A stretch of DNA of 64,000 bases from Notospermus geniculatus (Eukaryota; Nemertea; Pilidiophora; Heteronemertea; Lineidae), in the NCBI GenBank assembly GCA_002633025.1, contig NMRB01000227.1, positions 256,877 through 320,876 of the forward strand. Reading direction: 5' to 3'. The notes below the pieces were generated by a model that did no database searches, was not told where the DNA came from, and saw nothing but the letters and a program-made list of their open reading frames with translations. Positions within the stretch are counted from its first letter, which is position 1. The number at the start of each line of letters is the position of its first letter. Made by a program: the position numbers and the translations under genes. Positions 1-12,761 of this stretch are shown here, one piece after another.

Positions 1-1021
1 CAGTTTAATCTGGATAATCTTTTGTCCGTAGTCAGTAACTTTCTTTGTCTTTAATCAGATTTGTTAATTATCCCATTTTGGGCGGATGATCGTTCGCTAC
101 CTGACAAGAGGACTTCAACCACCAGGACAACGGTGGGCCTCTAAACGAAAATGGCAGTGTATCCACTGCCTACAGGGAACCTGATAGTGCAAGACAAAGC
201 AATGAGGACCATAGGGAGCGATTTGAAACTGCGTTAGGAGTTTAGTGGAATACGGGGAACCTTTGGCCATCATGCTGTAGAATTTGTTTCGCAAGCCATT
301 CAGGTTACAGTCCCATGTGAATTTCTTTTCGAAAGGAATAATATTGTTCGGGACGGCTAGTGCATTGCTGCAATCTATTGCCCTTGAATTCCTTCATTCC
401 ACTGGAAACACAAATTCTGTCAAACTTAATCCAGACATGATGGGGAAACTACCAACACCGATGGTACCTAAAATCGGAAAGACACCAGACAAATCGCGTC
501 TTAATGAAAATGGACATATGTGTCAAGAAAGTTATTGGTTTGGCGAGCATGCCCCTTATCAAATAACCACATTCAATACAAAGAATAATATTGGTCAATA
601 TCTCCTGCAAATGGCTACAAATTAATCCTTGGGTAGCTATTGCACAATGTATTATCGGAGATGTGGAATAGATGGAAAGCTAACATCAGTTGATTGTGCT
701 AGCGGTGGCGACACGGGTAGCAATAAATCCTGTAAATTATTATTGAAAACGGATCCTGTTCTATTTGGACAGATAGCACTTTTATTTAGTTTGCCATGAT
801 AGTCTGTTAAAGCTAGTTATCGTCTTAAACGGTAGATGCAGGTCGCAGCTGGCGCGCGATGAGCGCATGACTAAGGCAAATTGACATTTTTATGGATGTG
901 TTCCGAACGTGATTTTTGACTATTTGAAAGGAAGACCTGAATCCGCTGGGTAAATAGGGGATTTAAGCGTTATTAACCCATGCGGCGGAAAACGCGTTCC
1001 TAATCGCATTTTCCGCACTTT
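1..1021. other. No gene recognised
   Basis: Mixed-composition sequence with stops in all frames. The longest open frame (284-625, +, 113 codons, opening on TTG rather than ATG) has no recognisable domain, no flanking splice-site pair and no periodic composition, so I do not call it a gene. Confidence 0.5.
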
Positions 1022-1400
1022 TTTGAAGTTTACGTGTTTCGGTCACGTGCCATGTTGAAATTCACGTGTTTCGGTCAACGTGTCTTATATTGAAGCGCAC
1101 GTGTTTTGGTCAATGTGTATAATACTGAAGATATTTGGTCATTCAACGTGTTATGATGAACTTCCCATGTTGTGGTCAACGTGTCATATTGAACTTTACA
1201 TGTAGATGTAAAATTGATGCCCACATGTTGTGGTCAACGTGTGAATATTGAAGTTCACGTGTTTTGGTCAACGTGTCGTCGCCTGTTTTGTTACACGTGT
1301 TATATTGAAGTTCTCTTTTTTGGTGAAAGTGACATAAGCCCATATACATGTATTTTAGTCAGCGTGATATATTGAAATTCACGTGTTTGGCTCCATGCCT
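1022..1400. repeat. Degenerate ~35-40 bp minisatellite rich in CACGTG
   Basis: About nine to ten imperfect units follow each other. The core reads roughly TTGAAGTTCACGTG, then TTTTGGTCAACGTGT, then a short AT-rich linker. The best units are near 1055-1085, 1090-1120, 1215-1245 and 1245-1280. The outer units are more diverged, and one late unit carries CATGTA in place of CACGTG. A stray half unit (CGGTCAACGTGTAG) lies near 1592. The array holds several copies of the palindrome CACGTG (the E-box core) plus CAACGTGT variants. No transcription unit is visible beside it, so a regulatory role is only a possibility. Confidence 0.8.
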
Positions 1401-2534
1401 TTTGCATTGAACCCCTTGCAGCTACAATATCGCACGGCCTAACCCGCTGGCCGTGGAGGATTTCCTTTATGGGCTTGTGGTTGGCACGCTGGCCTCTGAG
1501 CAACGGAGAGCGTGGTCAGAACGAAGACGGGTGACCGGCGCGTATAATACATCTTTCACTATCACTCGGTTGGTATTAAAGTCACATGCCTCGGTCAACG
1601 TGTAGCCTACTTATGAGCCTCGGGGGTGAACCCAACGTCTAACTCGTCTCCGATTTGTCCAAGAAGGGCCCAAATAATATAGACACCGAACATACAGGAG
1701 TCGAATTTCCTCATTACGGTACTATCGTTATAGCACCCCGAGGTATCCCTTTAGCCAAGATAGTTCATAAACAAAGCGATACGAGTCAATAATTCTCACA
1801 TCTCGAGCTATTAAATACAAAACCGAAGCTTTCCCTAGGGAAAGACCAAGCAACCATATGAATGATGCAGTCGGCCTGAAGCACTTCTAATACAACCGTC
1901 GCCCAAGGCTTCCGTGTGTGATTGGTGTTTCAAAACGGGGAGCTGAATCCGTCAGTCGGTGGGGCGAAGAATTGTTCCCACATCGGCATGGGTTTTTTGC
2001 ACATGGATAAAACCAAAAATAGATGAGCGAGCATTTGAACTTTTCACCGTTTTAATAAAAGTGAACTAAATGTAGACGATGATACTTAGATCAGTCAGAG
2101 ACATTGAATGGTAAACAGCGCCATCATTCGGCGACCTATATAACCAATGTCCTTGACCTTTTGGCAAGGTCGACATCCTGGCGTTACTCACCATTGGGGA
2201 AGTACCACATGGTGAATTGAAACATGATACTAAGTGGCTCTTGGTGAGCGGTTATTTAGTTTTATATTAGCTGTTCGTGCCATCTATTCACTTTGGGTGT
2301 CCCATCTGGATCGACATTGATCTAATTATATGGGTCATTTATTAAGATTGATAAGCCACAAGCAGGGGAAGATGGAATGACGGATATGGCCATCTTACCA
2401 GTTTTATTCCCCGCAGCAAGATCGTTCATCGTATGCCAGTCTAAAGTGAACACAACAACCACAGGTTGTCCTCTCGAGATGGCAGACGCCATCCTCCAAC
2501 AGCAGGGGTTTTTACCTCGCTCCTCGTCATCCAC
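1401..2534. other. No gene recognised
   Basis: No splice-bounded open frame, RNA gene or dispersed repeat shared with the rest of the window was found. Frames on the minus strand (1300-1503, 2322-2534) are short and unlike any family I know. Confidence 0.4.
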
Positions 2535-2973
2535 TTTTTAGCTCACCTGCGGTGAGCTCTTACGATGGTGCAGCGTCCGTCGTCCGTTAGCAGGGCACGT
2601 TTTGTAACCGCTGGGGCTATTGATCTGAAACTTGGTACATACACGTATATACCCCTAGGTTAGATGACCTATGACACCAAGTACCGGTCCGATTCCCAAC
2701 AGGTGGCCAAAGCCAAAAAACACAAAAAGTGCAATAACTCCTGAACCAATGACTGGAGACCATCTCCAAATGTTCACCATAGGTGTATCTAATGCGGATA
2801 TATTTTCATAAAATAAATTACTCAAGTGAGAAGGTTTTGACCTTGACATTTTGACCATAATCATATTACTCATGAACTCAAGGCCTGCCCTGGAACATTT
2901 CGATTTAACATTTGTCATTTTGTTCTTCTGGGACATTTACCCAGGTGAGCACATGGTCGACGGACCATTTCAT
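2535..2973 (+). mobile_element. Family F element, copy F1
   Basis: The first of six copies of a 330-780 bp non-coding dispersed element. The left end is TTTTTAGCTCACCTG. Then come a GTCCGTCGTCCGTTAGCAGG block, a 'gaaacttggtacata ... cccctaggt' block and a 'ggccaaa(a/g)ccaaaaacacaaaa' block. The right end is CAGGTGAGC followed by a short palindrome (consensus TGGTCCATGGACCA; in this copy TGGTCGACGGACCA) and TTTCAT. GCTCACCTG at the left end and CAGGTGAGC at the right end are inverted repeats. Similar 'AGCTCACCTG...CAGGTGAGC + hairpin' repeats are abundant in many marine invertebrate genomes (general knowledge). No protein is encoded, so it is a non-autonomous element of uncertain class. Confidence 0.75.
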
Positions 2974-3625
2974 CACAGTTTGCGTGCATATGACGAGGAG
3001 AAGACCAAAACCCTGCTATGGGACGACGGCAGAAGCTGAAATACCAGCGGTGACGCTACAATCTACTGGAGTCCTTGTGTAGATTCATTTTGCTATACAG
3101 TCCCCCATGTGCATGGAAGTACATGTATCCAAGGTGGCCGACAGTATACAATAATGCACATGTATACTGTTTCTTACGAAAGGAAAGCAAGTACAATAGA
3201 ACTAATAATGAAGTTTTTCGGGCTCAGTTCTCGATTCAATGTACATACAAGGAAAGATTACTCTCGAGATCACAGAATAAAGAAATATGTACAGCGGTCT
3301 TTTGGGAGCTGGCTCCCACTAGACGCCAGGAGAAGGGTTCCAATATTTCCGATATTTTTTTCCTTTGTAGGCAAGTTAGGAGGCATATTACGTATTGCAA
3401 ATATCAGTAGTTGTTGACTCAGCTTCCTCGACAAAAAAACATCCGCGGATGAATGAGCCATGGTTATTATTACTGAACATCAAAAAATAAAAAAATACGG
3501 CATAAGGTTGGGGCCAATAAACAGAATACGACAAGCTTGGGAAAGAATCCCTTTCACAAACTCTGAAACATGCCGGCAATGCCGGCCTCCGGTGGAAATG
3601 GTCGTGAATGCACGGTAGAGTAGAG

Positions 3626-3913
3626 TAAGGCTTAGGCCGAGTTTACAAAGAGGTATGCAATATACGGACACGTTGGTGAACAAAGGTTTCATGGTCATGA
3701 ACCCTTTATTAGGGCACTGTTCCTCAGCGTGTCTGTATAACGTATACCTCTATGTAAAACCTGGCCTTACGCTGCGAACACATAGAGGTATACGGTATAC
3801 GGACACGCCAGTTAACAAAGGCTTCACAAAGAATTCGCGACCGTGAAGCCATTGTTAACCGTCGTGTTCGTACATGTATACCGTATACCTCTATATGTGA
3901 ACTCAGCCTTACA
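3626..3913. mobile_element. Pair of diverged family I foldback elements
   Basis: Two adjacent foldback units, about 3626-3770 and 3771-3913. Each has arms of the form (T)AAGGCTT...GTTTACA...AGAGGTATACGGTATACG around a centre containing AACAAAGGCTTCA and TGAAGCCATTGTTAAC. They match the family I copies at 37578, 40237, 40371 and 41054 but are more diverged, especially the first unit, so they are probably older insertions. Each arm contains the palindrome GTATACGGTATAC or a variant. Confidence 0.7.
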
Positions 3914-6667
3914 TTCCCGTCGATCATTCTCTCTGTGATGATAAGTGGAGATACTGCTTTTTCTCAGTGGAATGCTGAATTCAAGGACATCTCATTTTTC
4001 TTGCCGTATTAGTAATCGTCTTGTTGTAGCCTCAGTGTTGGCACAAAAGTAGGCCTAAACCTCCAATGAAAGGAGTCACACAATGGTAAACCAAGCCGCG
4101 CGAGAGAGAAATGGATACGCATATCTCGTACTCCAATAACTGCTTGGGAAATCAATGTAAACCTTGTTTATCGCATTACTACAACACATAACAACAGATC
4201 AGCATCAACAGCACTTGATTCTACAAATGTGAAACTGCCCCAGGTTATATGTAATATTTAGATGACAAGCAACACGAAGCCAATTGCACTCTCACGCTTT
4301 CGAACCGTGCTCCGGTCCGTGTATGAAATTGACAAAGTTAGAATGAAATGGACTGGGCATGGATCATTCGAAATAATGCTTCATAGATGCTTTTTTGTCG
4401 TTCTGAAAGTGTACGTGTTATTTCCCCTGAAGGAAATTGTGCAGGGAATTTGTTTTAGGTCTATGAATGGTGTAGATTTTATGCTTGCACAGTATCTATA
4501 CATGTATATGCAATGAGTGCAGAAAGAATGTCTTTAATACATGTACTACGCGACGGAAATTAAATTGGGTTCTTTGGACAAAGAGCAATGTCTTGGGAAT
4601 GAAGTGAAGTGGTATATTGGGTAAATACGTAATATGATATTTATGAGACACTTAAACATACCTCTTTCATCACTATCTATAAATACATTCATAGATCAGA
4701 AGTAGTGCCGAATTTCTAAAGCTGAAATACAAGCTAATGTTGAAGGTACACTGGGTGAACCTACATAACTCGCCCACTTTGGCTCACCCAGTGTGTTGAC
4801 TGGTGCAGAGTACGTAGCCTGAAGATGATCTTATGTCGTAGTTATGCAGGGAAGGAGCCAGTACATAAACTGTGATGCACGGATGCCCACTGCAATCATG
4901 GTCAGGTCAATGGTCGATCAAAGACAACCAACAGTTTGCCGGACGGTTTTGTTGAACGACAAAAACGACTGGGGTCTAATCAATTGAACCTGTAACTAAT
5001 GTGAAATTGATGAAAGGCGAACAAGCCGGTGTGACAAGAATGGAAGATCCGCCACAATAGCCCGCTATTGTAAAGTTATATTCTAATGGTCATGGTCTTT
5101 TTAGCTATATATTCTAATCCCTCGCTGAACATTAAGACCGGACTTTGATTCCAGGGGGACTTGGATTCCTTCCACACCTGGATATCATTGACTGACCTCT
5201 TAAACGTGCAAGATGATAGCCAATATTGTGCATTCTCTCCGGATCCCAGCCCACTGAAGAACCGCACTGCGAACGTGAGCTGAGGTGAAATTATGGATTT
5301 CAAAGATGGCCGCCAATCAATCACCATTATTATCTCCTTTATGGGAGAAATGGAAGAGTTCCATTTTCCAAAATGGATGACTCTCCGGTGCAAGGTGAAC
5401 GTGTTTTGTAATCCCAAATGAGTAATGAGTCCTCGAAACAAAGCCCAGTGATATTGATGGCTGTTAGGCTGGGATATCTAAGTAATGATAGCGGTGGAGA
5501 TTTATGCGCGTATCATCCCCAATCTGTTGCACTGGGAACATTTTATGGTTAGACACACCACACACTTTCATCAACGGGTATTTACTATTGGGATCATTAC
5601 TGTGATTACGTTATGTGATTCACGAGCAAACGATCCTGACAACTCTTCATGACTGAAGTGTTGAAACCATCCTTAGTGCGTTGTAGGTTCTTAACCTCGA
5701 TATCCGGATGGTGTCCCACTCAACCAAGCTACATTCGGAGAAACTTCCTCTCTCTTTCAACTAAGAACTTTCTCCTCCGTGTCGTCGAAAGTAACTTTCA
5801 ACACTGGCACGACATGAGTTCATCTAGGGGCTGTGCACACACAACACCTTGTTGGAAAAATGTGTACGTACATGTATGGAAAGAGTTAATTTTAATTTAA
5901 TAATACTTTATTGAGCACCAAGATAATACATGTAAATACATGTAGATGTACAAGTGAACATAAGATAACAGTACAATAAAAATAACGGCGCCCAAAAGGG
6001 TTAATACAAAGGTTTAAAACCTGTAAACGTGTACCCCGACAAAACATTTGTAATTGAAACCTTATAAAATAATAATAATAATTCCCAAAACGTTGCAATT
6101 TCCTCAGAAATGACATCCGGCGGGTTTTCCTATGCAGCCTCACATAATGTTGTCATAATTCGTTGGCCAGTGTCAAAGGTCAAAGGTCATGTTGCTCAGG
6201 AATGTTATTCTAATGTTCGAAAAATGTTGCCACGGCACAAGCTCCTAAATGTGGGCACAAAATGAGCCTGACGTTACAGCAGATCCAGGTGACATGTCTA
6301 TAATAAGGACATCGAAATGAGTCTTTGAAATAGCAATTATGTCCCTTACAATAACAGATTTTGTTAACAAGGTTGGCACACTTTCTCTTCCTTTCTCAAT
6401 CATCCTTTCTGCCAAATCCATGGATTTCAATGGCGGCTTTCAGTGCATTTGCAAATCGACACGTCCTTAAAAATCTCCATTCTTTTCACCAATTCATTGA
6501 TTTCAATGACTTCAACTCCATTTACGGAGTCCAATGCAGCATCCTCATCAGTGCATCACCAATGACATCGATCACGAAAATTTGATAAACCTCATCCGAT
6601 TGTGCGTCATTTCTCTTCATTGAGATCCTGGTTGGCAAATGCTGCAGCTGGGTACAAAATGAAGTTG
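3914..6667. other. No gene recognised; one short hairpin
   Basis: About 2.7 kb with no supported gene. The frames at 4262-4516 (+) and 5076-5441 (-) lack splice contexts and recognisable domains. The only clear structure is a hairpin, ACACTGGGTGA near 4748 paired with TCACCCAGTGT near 4782, with a loop of about 24 bases. AT-rich tracts with TACATGTA-type words occur at 4497-4510 and 5930-5950. Confidence 0.4.
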
Positions 6668-6870
6668 ATGCCACTTTAAGTTGTCTAAATGCAACAGTGC
6701 ATTTATCTGTGTTTTCAAGCATATGATGCTATCAACTTGAGGTGAAATGAAGGGAAGACCAGAACGCATTTGATACCACACTAAGTTGGTACGTGTATTT
6801 GTGCATTTATGTGTGTATACAAGCATGTGTCGTCGCCTTGAGCTGGAACGAAAGGACGAATAGACACGCT
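6668..6870. repeat. Degenerate direct repeat, period about 118 bp
   Basis: The block TGCATTTAT...GTGT...CAAGCAT...TTGAG(G/C)TG(A/G)AA appears at about 6698-6760 and again at about 6804-6870. Similarity is moderate, suggesting an old tandem duplication. No coding potential is visible in either copy. Confidence 0.5.
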
Positions 6871-7184
6871 AGCTGACCCAAATGTTTGCATCTGTATCTG
6901 CGAATGGCGGATTTTTTCTGCTAATTGGTTTGCACCCACTAATTCATTGGATGCGTGGCGCTGGGTTGTCGGAAAATCGTTCACCAACATCCACCGAAAT
7001 CGCAGTTAAGGTCACAGAGGTCTGCCATTCCCGGGGTCCACAGCTTCTCCTGTTAGTGATAGTCAGCATATTGCTGACCACAGCAGGCTGTTGATATCTT
7101 TGAATCAAAATCCTGACACTGACGCTTTTGATATGACAATGTTAGATGAGCTTGATGCCAGTAGCAAAGCCAGGTCTGTAGCCC

Positions 7185-7622
7185 TGGTGACACCTATCTA
7201 AAATCCCCGTGCTTTTTGAGACACGGTTTTTTTCCGAACCAGACAAAACACGGCGAGCGGTTACACTACTTAAAATGCAATTGGTAATAAGTTCCGTAAC
7301 CCGGCGATAGGGGCACTGCATGTAGGCAACTCTCCGTAATCAAGTGGCTACTGGAGGCGTGAAATAGCCTGCCTATACGCATGCGCATTACTCATCGATT
7401 TGAATAGCCGCCTGTCGGGGTGCTCGGAACTATAGAGACGGGGATTTGGCGGTTACACTACATAAAATACCCGTGTCTAAAATAGCCCCGGCGTAGCCCC
7501 TTTGAACTCGATGGGGCAAATAAGCACGGGGATTTCAGATACGGGTATATTTAGACTCGGCGATTTATAGGTGTAACCGCAAAATCCCCGGGGTAAGCAC
7601 GGGGATTTATGTAGTGTAACCA
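7185..7622. mobile_element. Family E element, diverged copy E1
   Basis: The ends are GGTGACACC on the left and TGTAGTGTAACC on the right. Several internal runs read AAAATCCCCG, CACGGGGATTT and GGTTACACTAC. Compared with E2 (28094-28453) and E3 (32551-32915) it is longer and appears composite: 'ggttacactac' also occurs inside it twice (about 7259 and 7451), suggesting one copy inserted in or fused with another. No protein frame. The layout is that of a non-autonomous DNA transposon with TIR GGTTACAC. Confidence 0.65.
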
Positions 7623-8085
7623 CTACTATTGCGAACTCACAACTGCGATTTTGGTGTATGACACGGGGGCGGTGCTGTCAATACACTTCTACTACAGCAC
7701 CAACTGAACGAGTCATCAAACCCATTGAAAAAAATCTCTGTTCTCAATTTATCGACTTGTGCGCTTGTTAAATCACTGGTCAATAGTTCCCTTTGAATTC
7801 TTAAACATATTCCCTTGAGCACTATGGCTATTACCTGCTGGGTTTAGACAACACAAAGGTATCAATTTCCCACAGAACTTCATGAATCATCCAATTAATA
7901 TCTCTTTGAAATGAGATGAATATGTTGCCAATCAGGCTATTATATCCGATTTCTACAGAAATGTACATGACGCATCTGAAAAAAGTGCAGTAGATTTCAA
8001 TTAACTGACTGAAGAGATTCAAGGCGCTATCCATGTTGGAGTTTCAATCCTCTCAATGGGCAATTCACCATTGTTGGTTTCCTAA

Positions 8086-8653
8086 AGCATGGCGCACACC
8101 TGAGATTTTTCGTGCGATTTTTTAGGAGACTCTCCTTGCGACTGCTAGAGCGACTGGAGATTTGCAGGATTTGTCGCCTCGTCTGCGGCAGATCGTTGCA
8201 CCAAGCAACCAGTCGCTGTGGTCGCCCGATTTATCGTATCTCGTCTCATATCTGATCGCCCGAGTGGTCGTTACATTGTCCACGGGAGATTGTTGCACTG
8301 GGCTATCTTAATGACCGGTTTCAATGGCCAACGGACACCAAAGAATTTCGATCGCATCAAGAAACCAAAACTTCAACATGTTTAATTTTCGGTCGCAAAG
8401 GCAGACTAATACTTTGCAACTAGTCGACTGATACAAAAGCGATAAAATTTCACCGCAAACGATTCCGATGCGACGCCACAATAGTCGGCGACATCAGTCG
8501 CTTCCGGAGGTCGTCAGTCGTTTGCGGATGGTTCACTGAAATGGTCGCAAGTCTGGTCGGTGAGTGACCTCGCCCCCAATGGTTGTCTGCGACGTCGTGG
8601 TCGCCAGTCTCGTCGGTGGTCGCATGGTTTTGGTCGCAGGTGTGCGCCATGCT
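8086..8653. mobile_element. 568-bp inverted-repeat element with TAA target duplication
   Basis: Terminal inverted repeats AGCATGGCGCACACCTG (8086-8102) and its complement (8637-8653) are flanked on both sides by TAA (8083-8085 and 8654-8656). A 3-bp TWA-type duplication is characteristic of PIF/Harbinger elements. The interior has many GTCGC and CGACT words in both orientations and encodes no transposase, so it is a non-autonomous (MITE-like) member. Frames predicted across 8450-8787 are shadows of this repetitive interior. Confidence 0.8.
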
Positions 8654-11520
8654 TAAAGGAGCCCGGTATCGCCACTTTTTCTGGACAACCGGTGCCACCA
8701 TCGCCGTGCGCGCCGCTCTCCAACTCCAGGGACAAACTACGTTGTCGGCGAATGCCCACTGACTGTATAACTGGGTACATTTCGTAATGGTTTTCTTGTA
8801 AGTCGTATTGCTGCCGCTAGGTGGCTCCCTCTACATCGGCAGTCAAAATACCGGGAAGAGATCGCATACCGTGCTTCTAGATGGTCCTTCTGGAGTGTAA
8901 CTTTAACCTGTTCTCTATGACAAACGAGACCAGCTCACAGCATTGAAGTGCTGGAATCCATTTTAGACGCGTAGAGTGTTCGTTAATGTTTTCTTGAGTA
9001 CTACAACAAATTACTGCCCACCGTTAGTTGACAACTCTGTGGACACTGGGCGTTAAGTCTATCACCCGTTAATTGGTCACAGACCAATATTGACGGATAT
9101 TTCTGTTAAGACTATAACCACCATTAAGAGTCACCTACTGTTTGGATAGACAAGAGCTTCCAATTAAAACGGGAGAACACGCGAAGTAATGTCACTGGAG
9201 GCAGCGGCGGGTCGGGGGGCAGATAAGAATTTCAATTTCNTTCTTTAAGAAAACAGACCTAATTCCCCTGTCGTTCGACATGAGGCACGAGTGATATTTT
9301 TCCGGCTTTTTTTTGCCAAGGATGAGGTCAGTTTCCGATATCTTTTCAACCCACCTTTAATGACGCTTACTCTGGGTAAACACCTTCTGATCGGACGAAA
9401 CCTGATCCATCCTGTCTTCGACGCAAAAGCCACGATAGTAATTAAGACGCGGCCACATCAAAAGAGGTTCAAAGGTTCATCTGATGAGAAATAAACAACG
9501 ATACGTTGCTAATCTTGGAAGATTTGAAAAGGAAATCGAATTCCTATAAGGACGCGTTATTTAACTCAGCGCAATGCGTTACTTGACAGGAAATCGAAAA
9601 GGAAGGAAATTAGTTGGTGATGGTAATCCTTGCTAGGGCAGGGAGTGTTACCGTAGTTTTACGTCTAACGCCCGCCGTAAACTTGGAACTTGGACCTGTT
9701 TGACATGTTTGACCTAGAAAAGTAGGTCAACTTGAAAATCCGGATAATATATCTTGTATCTGCATTAGATGTACCTTGGTAAAATTTGGTGACGATCCTC
9801 CATAGTGTAGTTATTGCACTTTTTGTACATTTCAAATGGAGCCATCTAGTGACTATTAATGAACTAACAGTACATCCATCCTGTTTGGACACCTCATGGT
9901 CAACCACTGGAACTATTTACCTCACTAACTTCACGCACATGTACCTCACGGTCGTAGGTCTCCACAAACCAATTTTCATGGAAATCTGATTGTCCATGCT
10001 GCCACCAGGGGGCCAAAACTGAAAGCCTTTTACCATCGTCGGTAAAAACCAAACTTTACACCGTGTAGTTTTACATGTATGTAATCGCAGCCTACAGAGC
10101 TATTTACGAGTGGGCTGAGCTTGAATATTGTTAAAAGACTTATTCGATGTGGAAGTAGGGTGCTTTTGCCTTTTGAAGTAGCAACCCACATGTGCAGAAA
10201 TACTTACTCTAATGCAATCTCTTCATCCCTCACCTTTCCCACTTAACTAGTCCACCATCGGCAGAGACACAGGACACTAATTCTGACTGACTGTCTCATT
10301 ATTTAGAGACAAATCCAAGGTAGATTAAACCTGCTCGCTTCTCAACGACACCGCATCACATCGCATTCACTCCACGTCCTCTCTCCCATTTATCTTACCT
10401 TCCCATAGACTGGGATGTTTTTCAACGATTTCACGTTGATTGTTTCATCTCAAACATTACACTTGGATTGCGTTTGTCGTGTTTACCGTTTGAAAAATTG
10501 ATTAGCTCCCGGTTCTAGCATGTTTAATGGCGTTCGCGTCACTCCGAGTCACTTCATACGTTCATTGGCCTCGCCAGCTTTCTGAATTCAATGCATTTTT
10601 TAGTAGCATTCAAAGTGGCTAGTCCAACATTGTCACCTACCTCCACTCTTGTACACTGCTATAAAAATTTTCAGTGAAAACCTGCAAATAAAAAAAGTAG
10701 CGAAAAACATGACTTCACAAAATTCCTTCTATCAAAGGTGGACTTCACCGGATTTTCTGGACTTTGATATCATCAGATAGCCAGGAAAATGTGCTACCAC
10801 ATATGTAAGGCTCAGTCTCCTACATCATTGATTTGGAGATATTCAAGAAAAACTGCTGTCCATTTTTTCCATGAGTGTACATTGAAATACATGTATTTTG
10901 TTTTACAAGGCATTTTCAACGAGCAGATAATTTTCCTATCATTCCAGTCTCTGTTTTGGCGTAACACCCCAACTGGTATTCTGACTTTTCAGTTCCTTTC
11001 CGATTACCATCCTCTCCACCGAGTCAACGAAACCGTACATCGGCCTCGAAATGTCAGCAATCTTTCTAAATATCTTCCTGGTCATTACCAAAAATACCCT
11101 TGAGAATTTTTTCCCGCGGTGATTCTGCGTCTTCGTACCGCTTCCCTCGCTTTGATCAGTGGTCATTAATAGAAAAAGGCTTCATTACTGCGCAGCAAGA
11201 TCCAGAAGGAAAAATGACCTTTGTTTTGCTTCTTGCCATTATCTGCCAGCGGGGCAGGGATAGCACAAAGTACAAAGGCTTTAACATTGAGATGTTGACA
11301 TCTTTCATAACGTCAGTCCTTATCGAAAATGACAACGTGGACAGTCAAAGGAATAAAAGAGAAAATACGCAAAGAATGACTGACTCATTTCGGCTATTGG
11401 ATGCAGAGTGTAATGTTTTTTGTCAGCATCGCTTACGGTGATGGCGTTATTTATTTTCCGTCTTAGGTTGAACATAGTTGCCCTACATTTGCTATAGGAT
11501 GACACAAAAATGAACTTATA
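8654..11520. other. No gene recognised
   Basis: Nearly 2.9 kb without a supported gene or a repeat shared with the rest of the window. A single unresolved base at 9240 may mark a collapsed gap. The longest frames (10789-11103 and 11100-11441, both +, 104 and 113 codons) abut each other but show no splice sites at their edges and no known domain. I cannot exclude a fast-evolving exon here. Confidence 0.4.
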
Positions 11521-11768
11521 AGGGAGTAAGAAATAACAGTGGAAAATAAGAAGTGGGAAATGGGGATTTTGCGCGAATTTTTCAATTTCTCAAATTGGGG
11601 GGAAAATCCCCATTTTGATAAATTAAAACGACATTTTGTCTGATTTTTCGGCGATAATTCTCAAATGGGAAAAAAATTCTCCCAATTTGAGAAATTGAAA
11701 AAATTCGCTGAAAATTCCAAAATTTTCCACTTCTTATTTTCCACTTTTATTTCTTACCGGTACTCCCT
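11521..11768. mobile_element. Family D foldback element, copy D1
   Basis: A foldback of about 250 bp. The left arm begins AGGGAGTAAGAAATAA and continues through AATTTTTCAATTTCTCAAATT. The right arm is its complement, ending at the ACTCCCT near 11768. The centre contains ATTTTGTCTGATTTTT. Flanks read TTATA on the left and TTTATA on the right, consistent with a short TA-containing target duplication. Related copies are D2 (26153-26412) and D3 (about 25100-25284). Non-coding MITE-type element. Confidence 0.8.
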
Positions 11769-11780
11769 TTTATACTGTAA

Positions 11781-12761
11781 GTGTCGCTTATCTGGTAAGA
11801 AAGAACCCCTGGCTCCAAGATCATTTTCTGCGCGACGAATTTTTTTACTGGGGGCACTACCCGACATGGAAAGTGATATATACGGTTAGAGATTTTCTTG
11901 TTGTGGGTAAAGGGCCCAGAGAAAAAAAGCGCAGGGCTCGAAAGAAAATCCACAATCCATGCACTTCGCAATTTCCTATCCGAGATTGATTTTCCTGAAT
12001 GACACGGCGTCTACAGCCGGCAGAAAAACCACACAATGCCACTTTTTTTAAGCAATCAGCAATCACTTGTCCGTTACTGCTACAACCGAAGGCATTTATG
12101 AAATAAATATCATCTAGGTATTGGCGCATTCTTTCCGCATCACTCCGAGGTGATGATGTGTGGCGGTTCTTCCGCCATTTACACGGAAGGAAATGTCCCA
12201 TTAAATAAACATGAGGTTTGCTAAATGAGATTTTTCGTTCTGTTGGTGCAAAAAGATGCTGGCGGTGTATGTATCCGTTTCAGCACGAGGAGACCCGTGC
12301 TTCGTTGATTTCATATACAGCACTGAGTATAATTTAATATATTGACCTTACGTTGCAATCCAACTGCTGGCAGACATTTGAATTGATACGCATTTTTATA
12401 GGGTACCTTATGGCAGATTGTAAGGTACGTGTTTGCGACATGTTTAAGCCGTTCACCCAATAAATCTTTCTGAGATGTTTGTTGGTGTAATAATGGTGTA
12501 ATAATGGTGTAATAGCAGGAAACATGACGATATGGGGATACAATTCTAGACCCGTCCTTAACTTGTTACCCTACTTGCTAATGCTTTCCTACACAATTTG
12601 CTTGGTGAGTGCCTGGTTGCCTCAGGTGTGGCTTACGTCAGTGATCCAATTCCTCTGCCATCTTCAAAGTCTTAGCACAAAATTACTAGGCCTGCCGTTG
12701 TAAGTCGCGCTTTAACCACTTCAACCACCCCACGGCCAGGTTTATTATAAGACAGGCTTAA
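11781..12761. repeat. Segmental duplication N, copy 1
   Basis: About 0.98 kb nearly identical to 13327-14262. It carries the palindrome GGCGGTTCTTCCGCC near 12162 and a GGTGTAATAAT triplication near 12485 that is contracted in copy 2. On the minus strand 11857-12201 is open for 114 codons and contains the string YLDD, faintly like a reverse-transcriptase box. The surrounding motifs of that family are missing, and other frames in the block are not kept between copies, so I do not call a gene. Confidence 0.85.

Noticed and set aside
1022-1400. CRISPR array
   Set aside because: The genome is eukaryotic, units are diverged throughout and there are no constant repeats with unique spacers.
11857-12201. 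Minus-strand frame with a YLDD string suggesting a reverse transcriptase fragment
   Set aside because: The neighbouring reverse-transcriptase motifs are missing and downstream frames of the block are not preserved between copies N1 and N2.
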